Part shown: positions 45,105 through 53,078 of the stretch, in pieces | How positions within the stretch are numbered: the stretch's first letter is position 1 | How the letters are laid out: each line of letters starts with the position of its first letter | NCBI RefSeq assembly: GCF_963665675.1 | Contig: NZ_OY762426.1 | Span: forward strand, 1,550,001 to 1,614,000 | Direction: 5' to 3' | DNA from: an uncultured Methanolobus sp. | Lineage (GTDB): Archaea; Halobacteriota; Methanosarcinia; Methanosarcinales; Methanosarcinaceae | DNA length: 64,000 nt | The notes under the pieces: generated by a model | The model's database searches: none | Seen by the model: the letters and a program-made list of their open reading frames with translations, nothing else | Told to the model about the DNA's origin: nothing | Position numbers and translations under genes: made by a program

Positions 45105-45743
45105 ATGGATTTTCCTTTCACAAAAGACCAATTCATGAATATGTTTGGAAGCTATAATACGGATGTTTTTCCCTTCCAGGTATTCCTCTATCTTCTTGCA
45201 GGTGTAGCGTTGTATCTGGTGTTCAGTAAAAAAGAATACTCCAATAAGGTTATATCCGCAATACTTGCTTTCTTCTGGTTCTGGATGGGCGCTGTTTTCC
45301 ATCTACTCTATTTTGCTCCGATAAACAAATCTTCCTACCTGTTCGGTATCCTGTTCATCGTTCAGGGTGTTCTGTTCCTGAAATACGGAGTGCTTGACAG
45401 GAAACTTTCCTTCAGTTTCAGTAAGGATATATACGGGTTGACAGGTCTGGCAATGATCCTGTACGGACTGCTGCTCTATCCGGTGTTCGGGTATTTCATA
45501 GGGCATGTCTACCCGTACCAGCCGACCTTCGGTGTCCCATGCCCCACCACGATATTCACTTTCGGACTTCTGTTGTGGACTTCTCCGAAGATACCAAAAG
45601 TAATTCTTGTGGTTCCTCTGCTATGGTCATTCATGGGCTCCACGGCTGCCCTTGGATTTGGGATACTGGAAGATGTACTGCTGCTGGTATCAGGTATAGT
45701 TGGGGTTGTTTTGATATGGTATAGGGATAAGCAGATGCAATAA
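45105..45743 (+). CDS. DUF6064-like multi-pass membrane protein, 212 aa
   Basis: It begins MDFPFTKDQFMNMFGSYN followed by six to seven hydrophobic helices; conserved-looking motifs are FWFWMGAVFHLLYF and GVPCPTTIFTFGLLLW. The layout matches DUF6064 membrane proteins of unknown role. ATG at 45105 follows AAGGTG by six bases; the upstream in-frame start at 45039 lacks support. Confidence 0.75.
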   Translation: MDFPFTKDQFMNMFGSYNTDVFPFQVFLYLLAGVALYLVFSKKEYSNKVISAILAFFWFWMGAVFHLLYFAPINKSSYLFGILFIVQGVLFLKYGVLDRKLSFSFSKDIYGLTGLAMILYGLLLYPVFGYFIGHVYPYQPTFGVPCPTTIFTFGLLLWTSPKIPKVILVVPLLWSFMGSTAALGFGILEDVLLLVSGIVGVVLIWYRDKQMQ

Positions 45744-45809
45744 ACGATGTGCGATATATGGGGAAGTGAGAATATCAGTTGTTCAAAAAATATGTATTGA
45801 AGAGAATTA

Positions 45810-45903
45810 TCAGCAGTTTTTTGCCTGTTTCTCTTCAATATAGTTTTTCATGTCTTCTAATTTGGAGTCATAGGTTTCCTGATCTATAATGCTGTGTTCT
45901 GAA
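45810..45903 (-). pseudogene. C-terminal scrap of a small protein
   Basis: The minus strand reads SEHSIIDQETYDSKLEDMKN followed by YIEEKQAKNC and a stop, a plausible charged antitoxin-like tail with no start codon in reach. It runs against the RelE-like gene and abuts its start. A 10-bp inverted repeat (ATTGAAGAGA/TCTCTTCAAT, 45796-45839) overlaps it. It is probably rearrangement debris; support is limited. Confidence 0.3.
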
Positions 45904-45907
45904 CAAA

Positions 45908-46162
45908 GTGAACGTGCACCAGCATGCCAGTAAGTTTCTAACCTCACAAGATACTGAAACGAAAAGCAGACTAATTGAAGGACTTAAGAAATTACAGAAC
46001 GATCACTTAAGCCACGATGTGAAAAAACTGAAAGGCACAAAAGGAAGGCAGGATCTTTATCGTCTGCGTATTGGAGATTACAGAGCTATTTTTGCGATTG
46101 AGAATGATATTGTTAACGTACTTGAGATAACTCCGAGGGGCTATGGGTATAAGTGGCTTTGA
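45908..46162 (+). CDS. RelE/ParE-type toxin, 84 aa
   Basis: The sequence has HASKFLTSQDTETKSRLIEGL, then DVKKLKGTKGRQDLYRLRIG and DYRAIFAIENDIVNVLEITPRG, the RelE fold with basic catalytic patch. It starts at GTG 45908 and looks two or three residues shorter than typical at the N-terminus. No cognate antitoxin is upstream on the same strand; the minus-strand scrap at 45810 may mark a rearrangement. It borders the PtuAB-like defence pair. Confidence 0.75.
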   Translation: MNVHQHASKFLTSQDTETKSRLIEGLKKLQNDHLSHDVKKLKGTKGRQDLYRLRIGDYRAIFAIENDIVNVLEITPRGYGYKWL

Positions 46163-46198
46163 CCAACTCAGAAAAAACACTACATAAAAAAACCGTGA

Positions 46199-46912
46199 TT
46201 ATATAAGACCATTATGTCGGTGAAGTAATGCACCATATTCATTAAAACACTCTTGTGCAGTCCCTGGCAAAGCCTGAATAAATCGCTGTAACATATTAGA
46301 ATCATCTTTAAATACCGTCATCCAAATGCTCCAATAGCCTTTTGCCTCCATCAAATCAACAATACTGTCACGGAAATCTTCATTATTATTTCTTGTGAGA
46401 CGTTCTTTTAATCTTATGGCTAAATCCCAGGTTTCCCTGCGATTTAGCCATCGGCGGTCAGAACATGTGTGATCATTCAGTGGGTTCTTATCTAAACCGA
46501 TTAATTTGATAGTTGCGTTCGCTTTTCCCATTAAATTCATGTCTAGAATATTAGAAGCCACTATAATACCGCCTTCACAGTAATTGAAAGCTAGTAAAGT
46601 GTTATCACGATCTGGCCAAAAGTAATCATCTAAATCAACATCCAGATTACCTTTAGTAGAGTTGCAGTTAGAACAAGCCAAAAGAAAATTATTCCAATCT
46701 AATTCACGTTCCACGATTACTTCAGTCTCACCTTTAGGTTTTTTCGGTTTTACGTGCTCTACAGCTAGCGATGAATCTAAATGCATCTCACAATATGAAC
46801 AATATTCTCCCAGTCTTTTGACAAGTTCACCTCTTGCATTAGAATAATCGGAATATTCTACATCATTTCCATTTGCATCAGTGGGTATAGCTCCCTTACA
46901 AACAGGGCGCAT
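46199..46912 (-). CDS. ptuB: HNH endonuclease of a Septu-like defence pair (PtuB-like), 237 aa
   Basis: The HNH core is CSYCEMHLDSSLAVEHVKPK, then WNNFLLACSNCNSTKGN: two CxxC zinc pairs, H of VEHV, N and the final segment. Size and layout match the retron/Septu-associated HNH family (TIGR02646-like). Its ATG overlaps the stop of the ATPase gene by one base (TAATG). The ATPase is thought to restrain the nuclease until infection. The DNA is more AT-rich than the neighbouring core genes, suggesting transfer. Confidence 0.8.
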   Translation of the reverse strand: MRPVCKGAIPTDANGNDVEYSDYSNARGELVKRLGEYCSYCEMHLDSSLAVEHVKPKKPKGETEVIVERELDWNNFLLACSNCNSTKGNLDVDLDDYFWPDRDNTLLAFNYCEGGIIVASNILDMNLMGKANATIKLIGLDKNPLNDHTCSDRRWLNRRETWDLAIRLKERLTRNNNEDFRDSIVDLMEAKGYWSIWMTVFKDDSNMLQRFIQALPGTAQECFNEYGALLHRHNGLI

Positions 46913-48246
46913 TATTTATACCCCTTCCTTTTCTGTGAGCCTAAACCTGCATCTATACGCTCCATCTCAAGAAAAGCATGATACGCTTGATTATCACTAA
47001 ATGGTGCAGATAGTTCATCCAATTTAGATTTCAATTCTTCTTTTTTGCTATTATTGGAATCTTTTGCTTCTTGAAGTACTGTATAATACTGTTTTGCAAC
47101 AGAATACATTTCTTGTTGACGATGACTTCTTTGAGGAACTTCTACTCCCATTACATATTCTACAATATCTTCAATACTCTTATCACTATATTCACCACTC
47201 GGAGCTGGAGTAGCAATATCATCTATCGAAGACAAAGTAATGCCGAAATCTGTTTTATTAAGGTCTATGACCTCTCCCAATTCAAGAGATTGTAATATAA
47301 AAGGCGAATGAGTGGTAACAATGAACTGCATTTTTGGAAATGCTTTTTTCAAATCTCTAACAACATGGCGCTGCCATTGTGGATGAAGGTGAAGATCAAT
47401 TTCATCAATTAACACTACCCCTGAACTTTCTCTTGCAGCTTCTGCCGCCAGATGGGGATTCAGGCGGGCACAACGATGTGCAATATCTGCAACCATAGCA
47501 ATCATGTTTCTATATCCATCACTTAAATTACCAAATAGGCAGTAACCTTCATCTTTAAATTCAATTATAAGAGAATCGTTAGCTACATCGTAATAAAAAT
47601 GCTCAGCTTTAGGGATGCAAGTTTTAACAGCTAGGCGTACAGCTTCCAGAGTTCCAATATTTTTATTTCTCTGTAGAGCTGAAAGTTCTAAATGTTTAAA
47701 CCATTTTTCAAAAAGATGATGATCTGACTTCATGTCTAAGCAGTTTCTGTAACCCACGGTTCTGGATTCAGGTTTTCCTACGGGAACTTTTCGATGATAA
47801 TCCCATAATCTGCCTGTCCCATAATATAGCATAATAGGAAGATTTACATCTTCGCCTTTACTAACAGATAGCAAATCTTCGTGACCAATTTGAATAAGCT
47901 CACGTGCCTCTTTACCGCGATCTCCCAAATTTCTTGTCCACTCTATATTATTTCCATGTAAAGTCCCCTGTGCAGTCAAAAATATGGGCACTTGTTGCTC
48001 AAGAGTGATTTGGTCATTTTTTTCAAAAATTTTTAGTTTTGCATCTGTTTTTTTAATTCCACTTCTTCCTCCTGATCCAACATTAAATTTGAGCAAATAA
48101 CTACCAAGCATGATTGAAGATGCATCTAATACAGATGACTTTCCTGATGCATTATCTCCAATCAAAACAGTAAACTGAGAATTGAATTGGAAGGTATAAT
48201 CTGAAAATTTGCGAAAATTACGTAACCGAAGAGTATGTATTTTCAT
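46912..48246 (-). CDS. ptuA: AAA/SMC-like ATPase of a Septu-like defence pair (PtuA-like), 444 aa
   Basis: It starts with the AAA_15/21-type RLRNFRKFSDYTF and has Walker A IGDNASGKSS near residue 32, an ABC-like signature FGNLSDGYRNMIAMVADIA near 240, Walker B VVLIDEIDLHLHPQW near 280 and a switch histidine in VTTHSPFI. With the coupled HNH gene it forms a PtuA/PtuB-type unit. No reverse transcriptase is present in the 300 bases upstream or elsewhere in the window, so it looks like stand-alone Septu and not a retron. The 48247-48545 gap holds only AT-rich promoter-like sequence. Confidence 0.82.
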   Translation of the reverse strand: MKIHTLRLRNFRKFSDYTFQFNSQFTVLIGDNASGKSSVLDASSIMLGSYLLKFNVGSGGRSGIKKTDAKLKIFEKNDQITLEQQVPIFLTAQGTLHGNNIEWTRNLGDRGKEARELIQIGHEDLLSVSKGEDVNLPIMLYYGTGRLWDYHRKVPVGKPESRTVGYRNCLDMKSDHHLFEKWFKHLELSALQRNKNIGTLEAVRLAVKTCIPKAEHFYYDVANDSLIIEFKDEGYCLFGNLSDGYRNMIAMVADIAHRCARLNPHLAAEAARESSGVVLIDEIDLHLHPQWQRHVVRDLKKAFPKMQFIVTTHSPFILQSLELGEVIDLNKTDFGITLSSIDDIATPAPSGEYSDKSIEDIVEYVMGVEVPQRSHRQQEMYSVAKQYYTVLQEAKDSNNSKKEELKSKLDELSAPFSDNQAYHAFLEMERIDAGLGSQKRKGYK

Positions 48247-48545
48247 TCAATCTCCTACATATTTCTTTTTTTGTTCAAGAATTAATAATGATTACTAATA
48301 TATTCTCCATTTTTCATTATATATAAGTGAAAGTAATCTATAAACATAAAGGCTTCATATAGATTTTATTTAAATATAACTGATGTGATTTACCATAGAT
48401 ATAAGTTTCTTGGCAGTAAAATAGAATTGTAAAATAATCTCAATTTGAAGATTGGTTTCTTTTTGATATTGCAATAGAAACAAATATGATATCCCTAAAT
48501 CCCACATCGTTACATTCATGTACCAAAACCATTCTTTAATTTTAC

Positions 48546-49154
48546 ATGAAGAAGATCGTTATCATCGATTACGGACTTGGCAACCTCAGAAGTGTTCGCA
48601 AGGGGCTGGAACACGCAGGTGCGGACGTAATCATTTCAAGTGATCCTGAAGAGATTAAAAGTGCAGATGGTGTTATCCTTCCGGGTGTCGGTGCTTTCAG
48701 GGATGCGATGAAGAACGTGGAAGTTCTCAGAAGAACCATTGACAAATATGTAGCATCTGGAAAGCCAATGCTTGGCATCTGCCTTGGACAGCAGATGATG
48801 TTAAGCACATCAGAAGAGGGTGGACTCACTGAAGGCCTTGACCTTGTAAAAGGCCAGGTACTCAGGTTTCCACACTCTGAACTCAAAGTCCCTCACATGG
48901 GATGGAACTCAATCAAAATCACTCAGGAACATCCTATTTTTGATGGAATACCCGAAGGTTCATTTGTCTATTTTGTACATTCATACTACGTGGACACTAC
49001 AGATAAGAACACGCTTATTTCATGCGAATACGGGACAGAATTTGCAGCCGCTATTGTCAATGATGCAGGGAATGTTATCGGAATCCAGTTCCACCCTGAG
49101 AAAAGCGGTGATATCGGCCTTAATATACTGAAGAACTTTGTTGCCATGTGCTAA
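48546..49154 (+). CDS. hisH: Imidazole glycerol phosphate synthase glutaminase subunit, 202 aa
   Basis: It starts KKIVIIDYGLGNLRSV and has the class I amidotransferase triad: C in LGICLGQQMM (near 78), H and E in GIQFHPEKSG (near 183). It supplies ammonia to HisF (43723). No strong ribosome-binding site is visible before the ATG, so a leaderless transcript is possible. It is followed after 12 bases by the AIR-synthase relative. Confidence 0.93.
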   Translation: MKKIVIIDYGLGNLRSVRKGLEHAGADVIISSDPEEIKSADGVILPGVGAFRDAMKNVEVLRRTIDKYVASGKPMLGICLGQQMMLSTSEEGGLTEGLDLVKGQVLRFPHSELKVPHMGWNSIKITQEHPIFDGIPEGSFVYFVHSYYVDTTDKNTLISCEYGTEFAAAIVNDAGNVIGIQFHPEKSGDIGLNILKNFVAMC

Positions 49155-49166
49155 AGGGATGAAAAT

Positions 49167-50486
49167 ATGGATATTGAAGGCTACGCAAAACGAGGGCTCA
49201 CTAACAATGAGTCTGACCTTGAAGATAAACTGACTGCCAGAATACTGGAAGTTAAAAAAACAAATCCTGAACATGCACGTAAACTTGCACAGGCAACCAT
49301 CACCGAAGCAAAAGCAACCCTTGTCCTGAAAGGTGATGTACTCGAACCCACCGTATCCGGTGTGACAATGGGAGAATTCGGTGTTGGTTCCAGAGGTCTT
49401 GGAGATTTCTATACCCATGAGAAGATTGCAGAGGTAATCGGCAAGACAAAAGCAGTGGTGGACACCACACACCTTGACGACTCAGGAGTTGTAAAATCCG
49501 ATGGTGGAGAATATGTCATTCTTACAGTCGACGGCATGCACTCCAGACTTAGCGATTATTCATTCCTTGCAGGATTCCACGTTGCAAGGGCAGCATTGCG
49601 AGATGTTTATGTCATGGGTGCAAGACCTGTGGCAATGCTTTCTGATATACATGTAGCAGATGACGGAGATGTTGGCAAGGTCTTTGACCACATTGCAGGT
49701 ATCACTGCGGTGGCTGATCTGTCAAATATCCCACTCATAACAGGCAGCACATTAAGAATCGGTGGCGACATGGTCATCGGTGAACGTATGACCGGAGGAG
49801 TCGGTGCTGTTGGCGTTTCAAGCGACCTTACATCACGCGAGCAGACACAGGTAGGAGACGTCATCCTCATGACAGAAGGAGCAGGTGGTGGAACAATATC
49901 CACAACTGCACTCTATTATGAAATGCATGATATCGTTGATGAGACGATCAACATAAAGTTCCTTGATGCATGCGAAAAGCTGCTGGATTCCGGCCTTGTA
50001 AAACACATCCACGCAATGACAGATGTTACAAACGGTGGAATTCGCGGAGATGCAAAAGAAATATCCAGAACAGCAGGTGTCAAGCTTATTTTTGAAGAAA
50101 AGGACATGAGAAAACTAGTCAATCCAAGAGTCTTTGACATGCTTGAATCACTGGAGATCGACTATCTTGGAGTTTCCCTTGATGCTTTGCTCATCATTGC
50201 ACCCGAGGAATATGCTGAAGACATCATGAAGACCATCAGAAGCGCAGATGTTGATATTTCGGTAATTGGAGAAGTTGTAGAAGGAACCGGTGCAGAGGTC
50301 ATAATTGATGGAGAAGTAAGGGATTTCACACCACGCTTCAGAGAATCAGCATACACACCTATCAAGAAGATGATAGGTGATGAGAATCCACGTGACTTTG
50401 AAGAGATGAAAAAAGCCATTGATACAGCAGCTCTTAATGCAATTGAGAAGAAACGTCGCGTCGTTGAAATGGTTAAAAGAAAGTAG
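49167..50486 (+). CDS. AIR synthase-related protein (PurM/SelD/HypE superfamily), 439 aa
   Basis: The middle matches the PurM superfamily: an ATP-binding N-domain with DDSGVVKSDGGEYVILTVDG and DVYVMGARPVAMLSDIHVADD, and a C-domain with HAMTDVTNGGIRGDAKE. An extra helical N-terminus (~70 residues) and C-terminus (~50) mark the methanogen-specific AIR synthase-like group. It likely activates a carbonyl or amide with ATP; the substrate is unknown. GGGATGA precedes the ATG. Co-transcribed with hisH. Confidence 0.82.
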   Translation: MDIEGYAKRGLTNNESDLEDKLTARILEVKKTNPEHARKLAQATITEAKATLVLKGDVLEPTVSGVTMGEFGVGSRGLGDFYTHEKIAEVIGKTKAVVDTTHLDDSGVVKSDGGEYVILTVDGMHSRLSDYSFLAGFHVARAALRDVYVMGARPVAMLSDIHVADDGDVGKVFDHIAGITAVADLSNIPLITGSTLRIGGDMVIGERMTGGVGAVGVSSDLTSREQTQVGDVILMTEGAGGGTISTTALYYEMHDIVDETINIKFLDACEKLLDSGLVKHIHAMTDVTNGGIRGDAKEISRTAGVKLIFEEKDMRKLVNPRVFDMLESLEIDYLGVSLDALLIIAPEEYAEDIMKTIRSADVDISVIGEVVEGTGAEVIIDGEVRDFTPRFRESAYTPIKKMIGDENPRDFEEMKKAIDTAALNAIEKKRRVVEMVKRK

Positions 50487-50538
50487 AAAGGATTTCCTTT
50501 CTACCTAAAATTAAAAACTCAAAATCTACATTCTGTTT

Positions 50539-51888
50539 TTAATCCTGCTCATCATCAATCAGATTTTCGGGCTCTGATTCATCTTTTAATTTTTTAACAA
50601 CAAGCACAACACCATCTTTTTCAAGTATTGTTACCTTGTCGTCTTTTTCAATTATGTCAGATGAACGTGCCTTCCAGTGTTGACCCCTGTGAAGAACATA
50701 TCCGGTCTGACCGTTTCCAATTGGTTCAAGTGCTAGAGCCATATCGCCAACAAGTTCACCAAATAACGGTTTCTTCCTTCTGACCTCAAACACCTTGTAA
50801 ATGATGAACACAAAGAAAAGACCGATTATTATTGTTGGCGTCGCCACAGATATTATCAATGTTCTCTGGAATTCCGCAGGAGTATAGTTATTCGGGAAAT
50901 CGGTAGGAACCAGCAGTATGCTGCCTGCAATTATGCACACAAGACCCGCAATCCCAAAAATTCCAAAGCCCGGCGCCTGGAATTCAAGTACGAGCAACGC
51001 TACACCGGCAACAACCAGGAACAATGCACCGATATCCACATCAAAGCCTGTTCCGATAAGTCCGAGTGCAATAGCAATCACACCAAAGAGTTCAGCACCA
51101 AAACCCGGATGTGAGATTCCAAGTATAATGGCATAAACACCAAGAAGCAGAAGCATCGATGAAACGATAGGATTGGAGATAATTCCCATGAAAGCCAGCC
51201 TGAGGGATGGCTCATAGTAGGTTACATCCGCACCATCGGTTTCAAGAACCTTATCCTTTACTTCAACACCATCAAGCTGTGACATCAGGTCATCAATATC
51301 CGATGCAACGTACTCAATTACCCCATACTCCAGAGCGGTTTCAGCATCAATATTCAGGTTCTCTGTTATGAACTTCTCAGCAGCAGTCTCATTACGACCA
51401 TGCATTTTTGCATTCTCGGTCGCTCTTTTGACAATGGCATTAATGATCTTGTCTTCTTCTACAGGTTCACTTCCGCTTGCAGTAACAGTTACCGGTTGTG
51501 CCGAACCAATTATGGTATAAGGTGCCATTGCAGCAACATCGGTACTGATAAGTATCAAAGTTCCTGCAGACCATGCTTTTGTACCTTCCGGGTAGACATA
51601 TCCAACAACCGGTACATCAGTTGAAGCTATCTGTTCCATTATGGAAATTGTTTCATCAAGGTTGCCACCTGGAGTGTTGAGAGTTATGACAAGAGCCTCA
51701 TAGTTGTCGTTTTCTGCAAAGGCAATAGCATCTGCTAAAACATCATCTGTCACCGGAGTAATAGAATCTGAGATATCCACTACCAGTACCTTCTGTTGTT
51801 CTGCAGCACATGCATTGCCTGATACAAAAGATAAGAGCAACGTTAAAAAAAGAAAAGTGCTCAGGTATGACTGGCACTTATGTAGCAT
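50539..51888 (-). CDS. NfeD-family membrane serine protease (1510-N-like), 449 aa
   Basis: A signal peptide (STFLFLTLLLSFVSGNACA) is followed by a ClpP-class protease domain with TPGGNLDETISIM and the serine in KAWSAGTLILI, then four or five transmembrane helices and a C-terminal NfeD OB-fold domain (GQTGYVLHRGQHWKARSS). Pyrococcus homologues cleave stomatin. ATG at 51888 has GGAGGAATC directly upstream; the longer frame from 51954 overlaps the stomatin gene. It follows the slipin gene in a classic pair. Confidence 0.9.
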   Translation of the reverse strand: MLHKCQSYLSTFLFLTLLLSFVSGNACAAEQQKVLVVDISDSITPVTDDVLADAIAFAENDNYEALVITLNTPGGNLDETISIMEQIASTDVPVVGYVYPEGTKAWSAGTLILISTDVAAMAPYTIIGSAQPVTVTASGSEPVEEDKIINAIVKRATENAKMHGRNETAAEKFITENLNIDAETALEYGVIEYVASDIDDLMSQLDGVEVKDKVLETDGADVTYYEPSLRLAFMGIISNPIVSSMLLLLGVYAIILGISHPGFGAELFGVIAIALGLIGTGFDVDIGALFLVVAGVALLVLEFQAPGFGIFGIAGLVCIIAGSILLVPTDFPNNYTPAEFQRTLIISVATPTIIIGLFFVFIIYKVFEVRRKKPLFGELVGDMALALEPIGNGQTGYVLHRGQHWKARSSDIIEKDDKVTILEKDGVVLVVKKLKDESEPENLIDDEQD

Positions 51889-51898
51889 GATTCCTCCA

Positions 51899-52669
51899 TT
51901 ACTCATTTTCTTTCTTAACAAACGCCTTTGAAAAGGCTGCAACTTCTGCAACATCCGTGGAATTAGCCACGACGATCATATTCTTTTCTCTTGCTATTTC
52001 GGCATATGTCTGAAGTTCCCTGAGTTTGATTGCAACAGGTACTTCCTGGTAAAGGCGTGCCGCATCTTTCATCTTTGTAGCGGCAATGAACTCACCATCT
52101 GCAAGAATGATACGTGAACGCTTTTCACGCTCTGCCTCTGCCTGTTTTGCAATTGCACGGAGCATTGTGTCATCAATACTTACATCCCTAAGGGTTACAC
52201 CGGTAACCTTGATACCCCACGGATCAGTGGAAATATCGAGCTGCTCCTGGATATTCCTGTTGACATCTTCCCTGTTGGAAAGTACATCATCCAGTTCAAG
52301 CTGACCTATAACATCCCTGAGTGTAGTTTGAGAAAGCATTGCAGTTGCGTACTTGAAATTCTCAACCTCATTGACCGCTTTTGTAGGATCAATAACCTGG
52401 TAATAGACAACAGCGTCAACTGCCACGGTTACATTGTCCTTTGTGATTACTGCCTGTTTTGGAACATCAATGGCAATAACACGCAGGTCTATCTTTACAA
52501 CCGTATCAATTATCGGGATGATCAGGAACAGACCTGGTCCCTTCACTCCACTTAATCTTCCCAGACGGAAGATAACTACACGTTCATATTCATTAACGAT
52601 TTTGATAGCCTTGGACAATATGATAAATGCCACTACAGCTAACGGAATAATAATATCGATCAAAGCCAT
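51899..52669 (-). CDS. Slipin/stomatin-like SPFH protein, 256 aa
   Basis: One N-terminal membrane segment (IIIPLAVVAFIILSKAI) precedes an SPFH domain (EYERVVIFRLGRLSGVKGPGLFLI...; VDAVVYYQVIDPTKAVNEV; LRDVIGQLELDDVLSNRE) and a helical tail with KQAEAEREKRSRII. It would form oligomers at the membrane and be a substrate or partner of the NfeD protease encoded next. GGAG precedes the ATG. Confidence 0.92.
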   Translation of the reverse strand: MALIDIIIPLAVVAFIILSKAIKIVNEYERVVIFRLGRLSGVKGPGLFLIIPIIDTVVKIDLRVIAIDVPKQAVITKDNVTVAVDAVVYYQVIDPTKAVNEVENFKYATAMLSQTTLRDVIGQLELDDVLSNREDVNRNIQEQLDISTDPWGIKVTGVTLRDVSIDDTMLRAIAKQAEAEREKRSRIILADGEFIAATKMKDAARLYQEVPVAIKLRELQTYAEIAREKNMIVVANSTDVAEVAAFSKAFVKKENE

Positions 52670-53078
52670 ATTTTACAACTCTCCTGAAGAATAAACAGAA
52701 AACTTATTATATAGATATAAAGAGCCTACTTCTTAAAAATATGCCGGTGGAGAAATAGTACAAACTTATCGTTTCAGAACAACAGGAACAATAGAAAAGA
52801 TATAGAAGGCTGGGTCTGAGTACTTGTTTGAGGGGATGTACACGAAAGCATGAAAGCATTGTTATTATTGAAATAACATTTCAGACCCAACAGATAATAG
52901 AACTCATTTATCGTTTATTAATGTGATTGATTTTGATGTTAATAATTTCAAACAAATTTTCAAAAACGATATGCTGTGGTGGTTATATAAGTAGTGACTA
53001 TAAATATTTCGGCTTTTTTATACTCAATTATACAAGCAAACACATAAATCCAACATCCACCATCTAAGACTAGATAAA
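52670..53078. other. Intergenic region with an extended inverted repeat
   Basis: No gene is visible. TGGGTCTGA at 52811-52819 pairs with TCAGACCCA at 52881-52889, enclosing a smaller stem GTTATT/AATAAC (52861-52877) and two AAAGCAT... repeats. The rest is AT-rich promoter DNA for the divergent slipin and RecJ-like genes. The structured part could be a small RNA. Confidence 0.4.

Noticed and set aside
48247..48545. Search for a retron reverse transcriptase or msr-msd RNA beside the PtuAB-like pair
   Set aside because: No reverse transcriptase motif in any frame and no long inverted repeat; the pair looks like stand-alone Septu.
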